A stretch of 64,000 nucleotides of DNA from Branchinecta lynchi (GCA_023053575.1 JAKZAP010000022.1:15728518-15792517), one strand, 5' to 3'; shown: positions 32,557-43,944, counted from the first letter of the stretch. Notes: generated by a model from the sequence alone, not told the origin. Made by a program: numbers and translations.

Positions 32557-32985
32557 AGGACCCCTCGCCCCATTTACTCTTCAACTTACTGTATTTGAAA
32601 TTATTTGAATACTTTAAAACTAGGTGCTTTCAACATATAACCCACGGTTTTGGCTGTTTTAAGCCTTTCCCGAGACCCGTTGACTTGTAGCGAAAACATT
32701 CTAATAAGAGCTAGAATACTTCTACCTCTTAGCTATTTGGATTAAACTTGATTGATTGATTGAAAAAAAAAAACAGGGAAACAATTTACATAACCGGTTT
32801 TTCTGATTGAATAAATTCTCGCAGACAACCCGACAGCGTGATACACATCGAAGGTGGCAGCAAGTGAGAAAATTAGCGTGAATTTGTTACAGGGGTTAGA
32901 ATGTACCGTACGAAAAGGGAGGCTACGGTTTTCAGGAACACATAAATTCCCTCCATCAGCATACTGAACTATCAATGGGTAATCA
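32557..32985 (+). mobile_element. TTAA-target element, family 2 (AGGACCCCTC type)
   Basis: TTAA then AGGACCCCTCGC at the left. Then TTCAACTTACTGTATTTG, AACCCACGGTTTTGGCTGTT and GACCCGTTGACTTGTAGC, followed by GTACGAAA-type blocks. Fragments or copies: 7100-7220, 26110-26301, 47640-47845, 50090-50170, 58430-58581, 60755-61581 and 61770-61910. Confidence 0.55.
32697..32759 (+). mobile_element. About 62-bp retrotransposon tail inserted into a TTAA-family element
   Basis: TTAGCTATTTGGATTAAACT followed by TGATTGATTGATTG matches the 3' end at 23140-23190. Flanking repeat sequence continues across it (GCGAAAACA before, AAAACAGGGAAAC after). Confidence 0.6.
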
Positions 32986-33373
32986 TATCACTGTAATATT
33001 GTGATTTTTTCGATATTAACTTGTACATCTTCCTTTTTGATTACTTTGAATGTCATCTTTCATTTTTATTTTGTTCCTTGCTCAAATACCGTAGGATAGG
33101 AATGTGTCATGTCTGAAACCTTGTTTTTTCTTCAAGAAAATCCACAACAGAGGGCGGGATTCCTTGAAGCAAAAGCTGAGGATTCAATTGAGACTTAGGC
33201 CGGGTTTCACAAGGACTACTAAGCGAGCGGTTAAGCTTTAAGTCAGATGAGTCAGCAATAAACTATACCGTCCATAGTTCATCATCACCGTCCATAATTG
33301 ACATAATTGTACTTCGGAACGACCCCCCTCCGCGAGTCCGCATTAGACGGATTCACTCTTGCAATTTCATTAC

Positions 33374-33447
33374 CTTGAGTATCCTTAAGCTGACCCCTTC
33401 TCTCCGAACAAGAACTGGTTCGTCTTCCTCTTTGCCTTTATCTGAAT
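33374..33447 (-). CDS. RPH3A: Rabphilin short linker exon
   Basis: 74 bp: two bases plus 24 codons, entering in phase 1 and leaving in phase 0. Acceptor TTCTTCCAG, donor GTAATG. Peptide DSDKGKEEDEPVLVRREG followed by VSLRILK. One other frame also stays open through most of the exon but breaks phase with both neighbours. This is the shortest exon found, and the support is the splice sites and phase agreement. Confidence 0.72.
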
Positions 33448-33589
33448 CTGGAAGAAAATAAACACAAATGAAAAAAAGAAAATAAATAAAAAAAGGGCTC
33501 TCATCAAATATGGCACTATAGGGCAGGTAGCATTTATTCCAGCGAAGGGTCGCATACAATCCAAAAATTCGAACGGAAAAGATCTAAGA

Positions 33590-34857
33590 CATGTGCCCTC
33601 ACCAACTACTAAAGTCCATCCGGATCGTATCACTCGTTGAAAGTTACGCATGTCACAGGATATCCAGACCCCCCCTCCCCCCCTGCAACTCCCCCCCCAC
33701 AGTGCCCGGGATCCCTCTGAAATTGTAAACGTGCACAAAGGCCTTGTGCCAAGTCCAGTCCCGCTCCACTCTAAACGAGCTCCAACGTACCGCATACAAC
33801 GCCCCCGTATTTAGGGTCCATGCTCCTTTGTAGGGTCCAAGTTTCATCCGAATCCCTCCATCCGTTTGGATCCTACGCATGTTAAAAACTTACAGACTCC
33901 CCCTCCAACTACCCCCGCCGTGGTCGGATGCGATTCGGACATGGAAGATCTTGGGCATTTGCTTTTACCACCTACAAAGTTTCAATCGAAATGGAACAAT
34001 TTTCTGGTACCCCTCCACCCGCTCCTGCCGAAGCCGGATCCGGTCCGGAGCTGAAAATAAAATATCGAGGCCCCATAATCTCTGTATCCTCCAAGTACCA
34101 TCCAGTACATCCAGTATATCCGAATGTTGTATCCTCCAAGGACCATCCATTATATTCGAATGTTGCCCCCCCCCCCCCCACATGGTTGGACGTGCTTCAG
34201 ACACACTTGGGTATCTGCTCCTGCCACACAACAAGCTTCAATCGAATCGGATCATTCCATCTGCAACTTCCGTGGATCCAGGTCCAAGGAGACCCCCCCC
34301 CCCCCGCCAATTAATTCCTGGATACGTCCCTGGTCACCTATATTCACCTCCTGAACCCACCTGAAAACCCAGACCTCTACACCTCACGGACTGAACTTGT
34401 GCGGTGAGTCTCCTAGGCCTAAGCTCCGTGCTAGAATGTCATCAGAGAAAGGTCTCGAATCGAAAGTTGCGGAACAAACTTTTGCGGAATATCTATAATA
34501 TAGTATTCAAAGAGACGAGGGAATACCCCATAGGTAGGAAAGAACTACTTTAGACAATTAGTTTGCTAAGCCAACAACAAAGCCGACATGACAAGATCAC
34601 CATGGATACCAGAAATTTTCCTCATTTCTTACTCTCATCACATTGCAAACAAAATTAACAAGAGCTACAAGCTCACACGGCGCTCGTTACAGACGTAGCT
34701 ATGGCATATTTACGCAGTCGCTATACTGATTTGGTCTGCGTGAAGCACAATTTTCAGGACCTTTTTCAACTCCCACACCATGGCCAGAGTTAGTTCGAGC
34801 CCACGACGTGTCAATGGCATCTACTCCTGCCACCCAGGCCCGTATCCAGGAATTTAT

Positions 34858-34915
<58 letters not shown>

Positions 34916-35420
34916 CGCTTGCTGGTCGGACAAAAAAGTACAAAAAACACACAGATCAAGGAAAACACACAGAGCCTATAAAATGATCATTTTTGTATGT
35001 TTCAGGGGGGGGGGGGGGGTTAACCCCCTAACCCCGCTGGATACGGCCTTGGCCACCTATCAAGTTTCACTCGAATCGGATTCGCAACTTAAAGTGCCAA
35101 CACACGATCAGGATTTCCCAGCCGGATTTCCTGCACTTTCATCATCAAGTTGAAAAAATTTCAACTCATATGGAAGTGATGATGGTGGCAAAATTCCGGG
35201 CAGGAATTCCAGTCCGGGAGCTTCCTATCCTGATCGTCTGTCCGCACTATAAAGCGTGTCTCGAGTTCCCGGATTCTCTCTCCCTTTACTCCTAAACGGA
35301 TGATCGGATCTGGGTGAGGAAAGTTTCCTACAGCATTAGGTCAGTTCCTTCCAAGCTTGTGTGAAAGTGCCCAAACTGGCAAAACCTAGGCAAGCGGATA
35401 CCGCCAGACGGACAGACATC
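33590..35420 (+). mobile_element. Repeat C, long array, with a nested hAT-like insertion
   Basis: Core units continue across 33.6-34.4 kb and resume at about 34.8-35.4 kb (TCAAGTTTCACTCGAATCGG). Proline-rich reading frames here come only from C tracts. The block is interrupted by 34835-35051. Confidence 0.55.
34835..35051 (+). mobile_element. Short hAT-like element with poly-G core, inserted in repeat C
   Basis: Inverted termini CAGGCCCGTATCCAG and CTGGATACGGCCTTG. Flanked by GCCACC at 34829-34834 and 35052-35057. Contains a 54-G run (34860-34913) and a second G run near 35005. CAGG-type termini with GTATCCAG are common in hAT MITEs, although six bases is shorter than the usual 8-bp duplication. 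Confidence 0.68.
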
Positions 35421-35423
35421 ACG

Positions 35424-35520
35424 ATCTATAATAATAATAATAATAATTGTATTCAAAGCCAAAGGCCATATACAAGAAAATACATATAAAACAACAAAAC
35501 AAAATAACTTTACACGTTTT
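35424..35520 (-). mobile_element. Minus-strand retrotransposon end with ATT tail
   Basis: Reverse complement: TATGGCCTTTGGCTTTGAAT followed by ACAATT and (ATT)n. No coding remnant. Confidence 0.4.
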
Positions 35521-35529
35521 TTTTTTTTT

Positions 35530-35782
35530 ATAAGTAGTGAACTGATAGACAAAAATGCTCCTCAGCCGTGATTTCAACCCAGGCTTTTTTCCCCATTAAA
35601 AATTATAAATTTGGTTTTATTTGGTTTTCACCATGTCTTGTGCTTCATGTCTTACCCCGTCTTGTGCGTCCTGATTTGTCTACGTGGCTCCGACAAGCGA
35701 GTCCTAGACTTCTAAATTAGGTTCGAAAAATTCTTTATGATATTGGTCACGGTACAAGTCCCTTGTGTAAAGTGCCATCTAT
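35530..35782 (-). mobile_element. tRNA-Thr-containing repeat, copy 3, head deleted
   Basis: TATAAGTAGTGAACTGATAG and GCTCCTCAGCCGTGATTTC remain, but the A-box half is missing. The rest follows copy 1 to GTACAAGTCCCTTGTGTAAA. Confidence 0.55.
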
Positions 35783-35929
35783 ATTAACTTTACACGAGTT
35801 ACAAAAGTACTTCAGTACTTAAGTACTCAAGTATTTTGATCGTACTTCAGTACTTACGTAATCAAGTATTTAGGTAGGCTTATTACGGTAGGCTTGCAAA
35901 AAATCCCTGATCAAAAAGCAAGGACCCAA

Positions 35930-36165
35930 CACCACATAGTTCGATGTGAGGGGATATATCGAGTCAAGTTTTGGGGATCCCTAAAAGTAGTGACGGGACA
36001 CCTATATAACTTCGTCAAGTGTGTCTGTCCGTCTGTATATCTGTTAGTCTGCGAACTGTCAAATGAGTTAGGTAGGCTGTCTTGTTCGAACTTGGTTTCA
36101 TGTCCTTTGCGCCAAAAGTACAGGTCGTTCATAGATGGTATGTAGCCCTTCATTTAGGGTTGAAA
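35930..36165 (+). mobile_element. Repeat A, 5' fragment
   Basis: GGGGATCCCTAAAAGTAGTG, ACTTCGTCAAGTGTGTCTGT, CCGTCTGTATATCTG and ATGTAGCCCTTCATTTAGGG. Only the microsatellite end is present, without tandem cores. Confidence 0.45.
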
Positions 36166-36469
36166 AACTTTGCCATCGCTCTCTCGAAATCACACCTGAG
36201 AACAAGAAAACACTTGAGCTGAGGCTGTCAGCTCTGTGAGATTAATCGTTCAAGCGCGGTTCGCTAAAGGTTAATTTCAGGCCTCGGTCTTTGAAAGAAA
36301 ATACTGAGAAGAACTTCTGGTTCTCAGAGCATATCAGCGAACCGACAGACACATCGACAGCTGTATTGCAGTTCAGCCAAAGCTGACACAAATTCCCAAA
36401 AATATAGTTCATATCAATTCTAACCCGTTTAGAAATTCTAACCCATTTTTTCCGGTATAACAGCAGAAC

Positions 36470-36930
36470 TCCAGGAGCTTCATGATTATTCTAACTACCA
36501 CTAAAACTACAAAAAATCGTCTCTATGAATCATTGACAGCTTGAGGAATCTACCCACTTTCTTTATAATAGCATAACACTCATTCTTAAACATTTGCTCC
36601 ATCCATTCCTGATTGCGCTCATTTTCTCCAAATATTTCACTTCAGATTATTCAATTCCCTACATTCACACATAAGATGTCGCACACAGTCATTCATATCT
36701 CCACACATCGGGCAGAAGTAAGGATCAATTCTCCCAATCAGCCTACTCCCAACGGTAAAATATCAGCAGGCATACTGATTAATAATTTCAATTCCTCCCT
36801 ATCTAAACCCGCTTTAAAATAAACACATTCACCCCATGTCTCTTTCGCCTCTGTATAAAACCTTAGAGATTTTGAACTATCTCTATTGACCTGCCACCTC
36901 TGAATTTCCTGGTCCCTAAGTATAACTTAC
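36470..36930 (-). pseudogene. Decayed copy of the 15101 non-LTR ORF
   Basis: The minus-strand translation gives LRDQEIQRWQ, EAKETWGECVYFKAGL, REELKLLISM and VGRFLKLSMIHRDDF. These align in order with the 15101 ORF but are broken by stops and frameshifts. The zinc-knuckle part is out of frame. Confidence 0.72.
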
Positions 36931-36944
36931 ATGGACAAGCACAT

Positions 36945-37120
36945 CAACGGCTTACCCGGTATCACGGGCTCATCCATCTGTTCTGTTGATTTGTGTGTCT
37001 ATTTTGCTGTAATTATTGTTTCTTCCTTTGTTTATTTGTTTTCTTTCTATTTCTTACTCCACTCCACTTACTCCACTTTTGTGCAGTGGGTTAAAAATAA
37101 ATCATTATTATTATTATTTC
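36945..37120 (+). mobile_element. Retrotransposon 3' end with ATT tail
   Basis: T-rich UTR-like segment ending GGGTTAAAAATAAATC and (ATT)n. No coding remnant. Confidence 0.4.
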
Positions 37121-37307
37121 AACAAAAGCAAGGCGATCAAATAATTTGTAATGACTAGTTATTCACGACACTTATCGTCCACTGTATGGTTTGTGTTTAC
37201 TTTATTAATTTAGATTATTATAATCAGCTGCACTGGCGGGATTGAAATAAAACACCGGGATCTCACCGAGACCTTCGCTCTTGTTTTGTTTCATTGTCCC
37301 AGATAAA

Positions 37308-37603
37308 GCGCGTGTCCCACCCTTCTAACAAAAGTAACTATTAGTTACTAGTTTCGTTCCAACCTCGCGGAAAGTTACTATGCTGACCGTTCCAACCTTC
37401 TCGAACTAGCAACTAATAGCTAGTAACTATTTGCTTACTAGACTCGGGAGCGTGGTAACTATGTATCTCTGTGTGATTGGACGGATTCGCCCGTGGCATG
37501 ATCTTCTGCCGGAAAATAGAAAAATCGTTCCAGCCTTTACGGCAAAAGCCAGAATTCATGACGTCATGCGTAGTAAGTATGGTAGGTAGGGTGGAACACG
37601 CTC
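37308..37603 (+). mobile_element. Second copy of the GAGCGTGTTCCA MITE
   Basis: 296 bp, collinear with 51026-51336. AAA on both sides (37305-37307, 37604-37606). Confidence 0.75.
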
Positions 37604-38225
37604 AAAATATTTTATGCTCAGACGTGAATCCTTGCCAAAAAATCCACCTATTTCTTATTCTCTAAGACATGGAAACCAAACAACTAATTAAACGAGCCCC
37701 TCAGCCGGAAATGGAAATTTGGAAGAAAACAGCGGTATTTCGGTTTTATCTGCACCTTTAATTCGCTGGACGGGAAATCCCCTAGGCAATAGGTTTCTGC
37801 AGAGGCCACGTGTACTAATTGGGAAGTTTCTATTTCCTATCCTAGCGGGAAGCGTAGTTGCTATTTTCTCGAGAAAGTGGTTAATAATCAAAAAGGAAAA
37901 CAATACGTGCGCCGACAAAGATATCCTAACATGAAAGGTTAGGCGAAGGAATAAAAAGTGTAACATTAACGGAGTAAAAGTGTAATGTTCCTTCAGCCTA
38001 AGCTGACGGTGAATCAGGTTGCCTGCGTTAAATGCGTAATGAGAGTTCATTTGCCCTCTTTTACCTCCCTTTTGTTTATGAAGTTCGCTGTGTGATTCTC
38101 TCTAAATCCTGAGACGCTACCCGCCGAAAGGTTGCCACGGCTATAGTTGCGTTTTTTATCGAAGTTTTGTTCGCCGTTAGCTTAGCTGGTTGCTTAATTT
38201 CCGTTTTCAAACGCCTTCGAAGTTG

Positions 38226-38720
38226 GGATCGACTAAAACCAGGAAGGGAAGGGAACGCGAGAAAAGCAGGAAGGGCATACTAAAACGAGGAAGGGCATAC
38301 TAAAACAAGGAAGGCTGTCGCCAGAATTCAAGACTGGAAAGCCGCACTGTTCCCTTCCTCTGTTTATTGTTCTTTGAGGGATCGGCAACTTTTCAAATTC
38401 AAAGTTCACCATCCCTTCCTCGTTTTAGTATCCAGACATGGGTAGGCATTAAGTTCAGTGAGGGGTCGGGAACTGTACTAATTGTGATTCACCTTTTCAT
38501 TTCTCGTTCTGACGGGACTAAAATCCTCCGAGTCCAGCGAGGGGTCGGCAACTAAGATATTTTGAGTCCACCACATCCTTCCTCGTTTTAATACTTTGAA
38601 AATATTAAAACGAGGAAGGAAATGGTGGACTTGAAATATCTTAATTGCCGACCCCTCGCTGGATTTTACTCGCCTACCGTCAGAACGAGAAATGAAAAGG
38701 AGAATTAAAATTAGTTTATA
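38226..38720 (+). mobile_element. Second copy of the GGGATCGACTAAAA foldback family
   Basis: Starts GGGATCGACTAAAACC. It has ACTAAAACGAGGAAGG repeats and an internal inverted repeat around 38590 (CCTCGTTTTA / TAAAACGAGG). Right end unclear. Confidence 0.6.
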
Positions 38721-38764
38721 CTTGCTGACCACTCACTGAACTTAATGGCTACCAGTGACAAAGA

Positions 38765-39225
38765 AACAGTAACCCGCATCTAGGACTTGTGCGTGTTGTT
38801 TCCACCAAGTTTCATCCCAGCCTCTCCACTTTAAGCGGTTCCCAAGGTTTCCGGTTCCCCCCTCCAACTCCCCCCAATGTCACCGGATCCGGTCCGGATT
38901 TAAAATCTTATGTCTGAGACCCCAGGACTTCCTATACACGTTTCATTAAGATCTGATTACCCGGTTGTAAGTATTCCGGATTCCCCCTCCCTCCACCCCC
39001 CCCCCCCCCCCCCCCCCCCCCGATGCTCGGATCGGAGAAATGAATATTTCCAACTTAATCATTTGGGGTCCCTGATACGCCTGCCAAGTTTCATCGTCCT
39101 AGCTTATGTGGAAGTACACGAACTAGAAAAACCCGGACCGACCGACCGACCGGACCGGCCGACCGACCAACGGACAGAAATTGCGATCGCTATATGGCAC
39201 TTGGCGGAAGGGCAAGTGCCATAAC
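38765..39225 (+). mobile_element. Repeat C, 3' part with terminal hairpin
   Basis: Core units end in a (CCGA)n-like microsatellite at about 39135-39180, GATCGCTATA, and a perfect 11-bp stem hairpin at 39193-39223 (TATGGCACTTG / CAAGTGCCATA). Best-preserved end of the family. Confidence 0.6.
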
Positions 39226-39285
39226 AAACCGAATACTTGTTCTCTCGCCAAACATCACTATATACAATTGCGCTTTTACATTAAT

Positions 39286-39546
39286 GATGGGAAGTAAAGA
39301 TTTAAAAAAAATAAGAAATGTTGAGAAGTTCCTCAGGTTGACTTTTAAACACCGGAGAGGTTTCTTTTGATGGAGAAGTTGTGTTTTTAGTGTCAATAAA
39401 GTATTCAGAGTGAACTAAAAGTATTAAGAGTGCGTTAGTGTGTATATACGCATTTAAGATTGTTTCACTTTTCTTCTTTTTTTTTTGCATAATGGACTGA
39501 TAGCTTTAATGTTCAAATAAATCATTCAATCATTCATTCATTCAGT
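39286..39546 (+). mobile_element. 3' end copy of the 15101 non-LTR family
   Basis: Starts at TGATGGGAAGTAAAGA, matching the last about 30 codons of the 15101 ORF, and then follows its 3' UTR to an ATTC tail. It is severely 5'-truncated and joins directly to the end of a CCGGATC-type repeat. Confidence 0.82.
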
Positions 39547-39879
39547 ATCATAGTTAAATAGTCAATAACAATTACACAAGAACAAAGAATTGCAACAAAT
39601 TAAATCCTAAACTTCAATAATTAACATAACCAGGATCAAACTTCACCTAGTTCTTAATCCTATGATTCGTTTCTAAAAGGCTCGTCTTTTTAGTTTGAGA
39701 CCTTTGCCGAGAAGGGCGAAATTCTGAAAGATAAAATCAGCGGACGGATGCGGTTAACGCACTCAACCAGGAATAAAAGCGGAATAAAAGTTTGCAGGAT
39801 TTAAATACCTTAAATTTCACCTTTTTTTCTCCGTTACGTTTGTTATCTAATCGTCTGTTTCCTTTTCTACTGTTTGTCC

Positions 39880-40680
39880 TACTGAGCTTTCTGCTTTAAA
39901 AGTTACACAAAATTATTTATCGAGATTCCATTTTGATTTCCGAATTTTATAGAACTCTTCTCTGACTTGAAATTCAAAAGTGAATAATCCTTTCGAAATT
40001 TTGAACTGAAAAATGAGAATTTTCTGAGCTTTCTGCTTTAAAAGTTACACATCAGAAATTATCAAAATTCCTCGCTGGTTTCCGAATTTTTACCAACTCT
40101 TCTCTAACTTCTACTGAGCTTTCCGCTTTAAAAGTTACACAAAATTAGTTATCGAGATTCCTTTTTGATTTCCAAATTTTTAACAACTCTTCTCTGACTT
40201 CAAGTTCAAAAGTGAACAATCCTTTTGAAATTTTGAACTGAAAACTGAAAATTTTCTGAGCTTTCTGCTTTAAAAGTTACACATCAGAAATTATCAACAT
40301 TCCTCGTTGGTTTCCGAATTTTCATCAACTCTTCTCTAATTTCTAATTCAAAAGTGAATAATCATTTGGAACTTTGAACTGAAAATCGAAAATTTTCTGA
40401 GCTTTCTGCTTTTAAAGTTGCACATCAGAAATTACTCGTTGGTTTCTGAGTTTTTACCAACTCTTCTCTAACTTCTAATTCACAAGTGAACAATCTTTTG
40501 GAAATTTGAACTGAAAATTGAAAATTTTCTGAGCTTTCTGCTTTACACATCAGAAATGCTCAACACATCAGTTACACATCAGAAAGTATTAAAATTCCAC
40601 GTTGGTTTCCGAATTTACACCAACTCTTCTCCAACTTCTAATTCAAAAGTAAATAATCCTTTGGAAATTTTAACAATAAG
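39880..40680. repeat. Satellite-like array, about 140-bp units
   Basis: GAGCTTTCTGCTTTAAAAG recurs six times between 39885 and 40550, spaced about 144, 86, 145, 141 and 130 bp. Each is followed by TTACACATCAGAAATTAT and CAACTCTTCTCT blocks. No ORF. Confidence 0.8.
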
Positions 40681-41154
40681 ATAGGAAACTAAAAAAGAGT
40701 GCCCTGTTTTTTTCTTTATTTTGTTTTCGATGGTAGATCGGGTAATATTCCTATCATCGTGGTCGATTACGTTATGCTTCTGAAATAACTGTGTATTTAT
40801 GTTTCAATTTTCTAGATTACTTTTCAGTTTCAGTAAATAGGGATTCGCATTTCGGTCAGAAGGAGTTGTCGCTTGTCGCGATTTTTACTTGCCACGATAC
40901 TGAGACCAGTGTGGCGACATCGAAAAAGTTTAGATAGTAATTTTTCGCCGAAAACAGAGAGTGAATTGGCGGTGAATTTTGTTTTCATGAAATAAAAAGT
41001 GAAAAGGTCACTCTTGGTGGGAAAAACTATCGCAAAAATGACAGATCCTCATTTTGTTTTCATGAAAAAAGTGAAATGGTAACATTTGGTCGGAATCAGT
41101 GAATTTCATGTCCTACGTAGGACAAGAATGAAAGAAACAATATAGAGTGACAAT

Positions 41155-41245
41155 TCAATTCAATTCAATTTATTTTAAAAAATTCGCTCACGGACGAAGC
41201 CGAACATTGAATTTCTTCCGTCATGTGTAGCTTAACAATTGACTA
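41155..41245 (-). mobile_element. Minus-strand (TTGAA)n-tailed retrotransposon end
   Basis: AATTCAATTCAATTCAATTT followed by a UTR-like stretch. The reverse complement resembles the 28985 and 44395 tails. Confidence 0.4.
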
Positions 41246-41348
41246 ATGTTAAAACAACTATAACTAATGTTATACAACATTAATCTAACATCACACTGTC
41301 GTACGACATGTGGTGAGACAAGATGTCTTTTACGCTCCGATCACTTAC

Positions 41349-41482
41349 CTGCGGTTTTTTGGGCTGCTGCGTCCGAGTCACTTTCGAACGCTGAGGGGAC
41401 GATGCCTTTGTACGATGTCGGACTCCGAAGTCTGGGGTTTTCAATTTCGGAAAAGCTGTTCTGCGGACTGGGAGTCCCATGC
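41349..41482 (-). CDS. RPH3A: Rabphilin exon: proline/serine-rich linker
   Basis: 134 bp, entering in phase 2 and leaving in phase 1. Acceptor CTCGTAG after a CT-rich tract, donor GTAAGT. A second frame is also open across this exon, but the preceding exon forces the frame HGTPSPQNSFSEIENPR, which ends in DSDAAAQKTA. That frame delivers exactly the single leftover base the next exon needs. The SP and TP dipeptides suggest a phosphorylated disordered linker. Confidence 0.78.
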
Positions 41483-41489
41483 CTACGAG

Positions 41490-41905
41490 GAAAAGAGGAA
41501 GATGCAAAGTAAAAGGCTATGTACCCAACCGAACATACATGTCACATTGGGACCAACGGTCACTGATGTCACGCATACGCTGGACATACTTCGGATATCT
41601 GAGATTTCTCTACCTACCACGGCGCACGCGGAACCGCTACCTGATCCGTCGTTCGTTAATTTCTGACCCAATGTTGACACTTGAAGCCATCTCCTCTAAT
41701 TTGTGTCCGATTGGAAAATTACCTGTCCACGATCCATCAACGTGATTCTAAATTAGTGAATCTTTATGGAAAATATTTGTTGAGTGTTTTGCTATTATTT
41801 TATATTTCTTTATCCTTTTTACTGCACTTACGCCCTTCGGCAGTGCGTCCATAAATCCTTCATTCATAAATCCTTCATTCATTCATTCATTCATTCACTG
41901 AAAAC
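41490..41905 (+). mobile_element. Probable retrotransposon 3' end with (ATTC)n tail
   Basis: An ORF segment with WTYFGYLRFLYLPRRTRNR and ISSNLCPIGKLPVHDP is followed by an AT-rich UTR and CATTCATAAATCCTTCATTC, then pure ATTC repeats. It lies immediately upstream (minus sense) of the 41349-41482 rabphilin exon. The protein family is not recognised. Confidence 0.45.
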
Positions 41906-42064
41906 CAACCTTCGAGAATTATTAGGCAAAAATAAACTGTGCTACATTTTAAGGATGAAAAGAAGGAAATATCTGGTGACACCGTAGGAAGTAAAACTTT
42001 TTAGGGATATAAGAAATCTGGAAAGATTCCTTAAAGTTTAACTGAAAAGCCAACTCATTTTTGT

Positions 42065-42410
42065 GTCATTTAACTGAATACCCTGAATTACTTGGATTCT
42101 GCAAAGGGATTATTTTATTTTACACTATCTGCTCTAGCTATGACGCTTGGAATATCTGCGGCTGTCCCCACAAAGTAAATTCTACTATGACGCGGGAAAT
42201 TTTAATCCGAATGTAAACGCGGTTTTTCAGTGGGAGGCGGTGAGATTGGTGAAGATTGCTTAGTGCCTGAACGAAAAAAAAAAAAAAATCATAAATCAAC
42301 AAAAATACAAGCGCATAGAGGTACCACAAACCACACGGAAATTCCACTATTGAAGATTGATTATTCGTCAATAGCGGAACAACGAAGTAACACATTTTCA
42401 GCGGGTTTTC
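42065..42410 (-). repeat. Dispersed repeat, partner of 4315-4665
   Basis: GTCATTTAACTGAATACCC, GTAAATTCTACTATGACGCG, AGGTACCACAAACCACACGG and ACACATTTTCAGCGGG mirror the 4315 copy. Confidence 0.6.
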
Positions 42411-42419
42411 AAGCAAATT

Positions 42420-43770
42420 TAAGGGAATAAGTAATGGATAACTATATTGTCCTACCCCAGCCCTTTAAAGTTTAAAAAACTTTAAAGTGGCCATGGCTCA
42501 CAGGGAAATATTTTGTAATTATAGTTGTTTCCATGGACCTTTGACCTTTTATGGAATAAATCTAATGGTATCTGAGGTTACACTGCCACAACGAACCGTA
42601 ATGCAATTTAGGCACATAGTAAGATATCCGATAAAACTGATATATGTCATGGCCGAGGGCGCAGCATTCAGGGCGGCGTATTTACAAAACGAATAACACG
42701 CATAAATTCACATTTTTTTTTGTTATTATTCTGAAAGGGCCAGACAAAATGATGTATGGTATAAGGATTTCATCCATACTCCCGAGCAAACCGTCTCTCT
42801 TTGTTGCAATTTTATAAAAAAAAAAAATGTTTTAAAATGTGTATTGTATTTATATTTTATTTAGACCAGGGAGTACTCTGTTTGTTTTTGAGGTATTGTT
42901 GTGTCAGTGTACAGAGCGAAAAACGATAGTTAGCGTTTCCCGACGTCTTGTGAAACCCTCTATCTACATTAGTGATCTGAAAAGTTTTCTTTGACAGTTG
43001 GTGTGTCATTGAAAAGCGAGTAGCTCCGTGCGTGCCCGAGCTGTAAGCTCTAATACGCCAACTTCTAACAACAACAATATAACAACAATCCGGTCATGTA
43101 AGGGCATGCGCAATTGTTAGTAGGCCATTTGAAACCTGCAGTAGAAATTTGCCCTTTGAACACATCTCTAAATTTCGGACCGCCTTGGTTCTGTTTTTCT
43201 CCCACAGAAAAGTTAAATGGGAATGTTAAATTAAGAAATGTTGGAAGTCAAGTTAACAGCTTTCTCGTGACAGAAGAACGAAATCTGACTATTTAATTTA
43301 GTCTTCTCGTTATTTTTTAGTATTACTTATTTTTCTCGTGGATTCGGACGATTCTGAAAGTACTTCACAAATATTGCGATACATCAGACTGCTGCAGCTG
43401 TTAGAGGGTGCGCAAGCAACTGGACAGAAAAACAGAAAAATATTCAAAACGTATGTGGCATTGATCTTAATTTATTTGACTCAAACTATTGTTTATATAA
43501 ATAATTGCTATAATTGTGTTTCACCATTTTCTTCAGCGCCGTTCAAAGTAAGATATGTCTACTCAAAGCCATATCAAGGAGGGGGGGGGGGGCTCTTCTA
43601 CGTGCTTGTTTTACTTTTACGGTTAGGTCCGACCCCAAGGGAGACCTCCCCCCCCCAAAGAAAAAAGTTTTGGATACGGATGTGCCTCTGCTCGACGCCC
43701 TCCCCCCAACCGCTTCTCAGGGGGGAATGCCACTGCGATATCGCCACGAACTTCCGCATCCCGTCACTTA
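42420..43770. other. Unassigned intron sequence with G/C tracts
   Basis: G12 near 43580 and C tracts near 43650. The 147-codon plus frame at 43338 crosses these tracts and the rabphilin donor region, and is not gene-like. Confidence 0.4.
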
Positions 43771-43771
43771 C

Positions 43772-43895
43772 TTTGTGGTGATGTGTAAAGAGTGCCTTGA
43801 ACTTTGAAGGCTTGCCACGGGGCTACTTCCGAGTCTCTTAGGACTCTCGTCTTCTGAACTATTAGCCCCTTCATCTTGTTCTGAACTCGTTTGAC
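43772..43895 (-). CDS. RPH3A: Rabphilin exon: acidic serine-rich linker
   Basis: 124 bp, entering in phase 1 and leaving in phase 2. Acceptor TTTTTTCCAG, donor GTAAGT. In the frame set by the preceding exon it is fully open: SQTSSEQDEGANSSEDES, then a serine-rich, mildly basic stretch ending in TTK. Many serines precede acidic residues, as in casein-kinase-type sites, but this is composition only. The support is splice sites plus phase agreement on both sides, not sequence homology. Confidence 0.78.
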
Positions 43896-43944
43896 CTGGA
43901 AAAAAGCAAAGGCTGAGCTGGAAAACTAGCTTCCGCGTGGCAAG

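Noticed and set aside
33879..34364. Proline-rich overlapping frames of up to 161 codons
   Set aside because: They arise from C tracts and tandem CCTCCAACTCC blocks of repeat C, in several frames and on both strands.
39880..40680. CRISPR-like array
   Set aside because: Units are about 140 bp and degenerate, in a eukaryotic intron. This is satellite sequence, not short repeats with unique spacers.
41280..41507. Frame MGLPVRRTAFPKL as the reading frame of exon 41349-41482
   Set aside because: It is open but breaks phase with both neighbouring exons. The other frame fits both.
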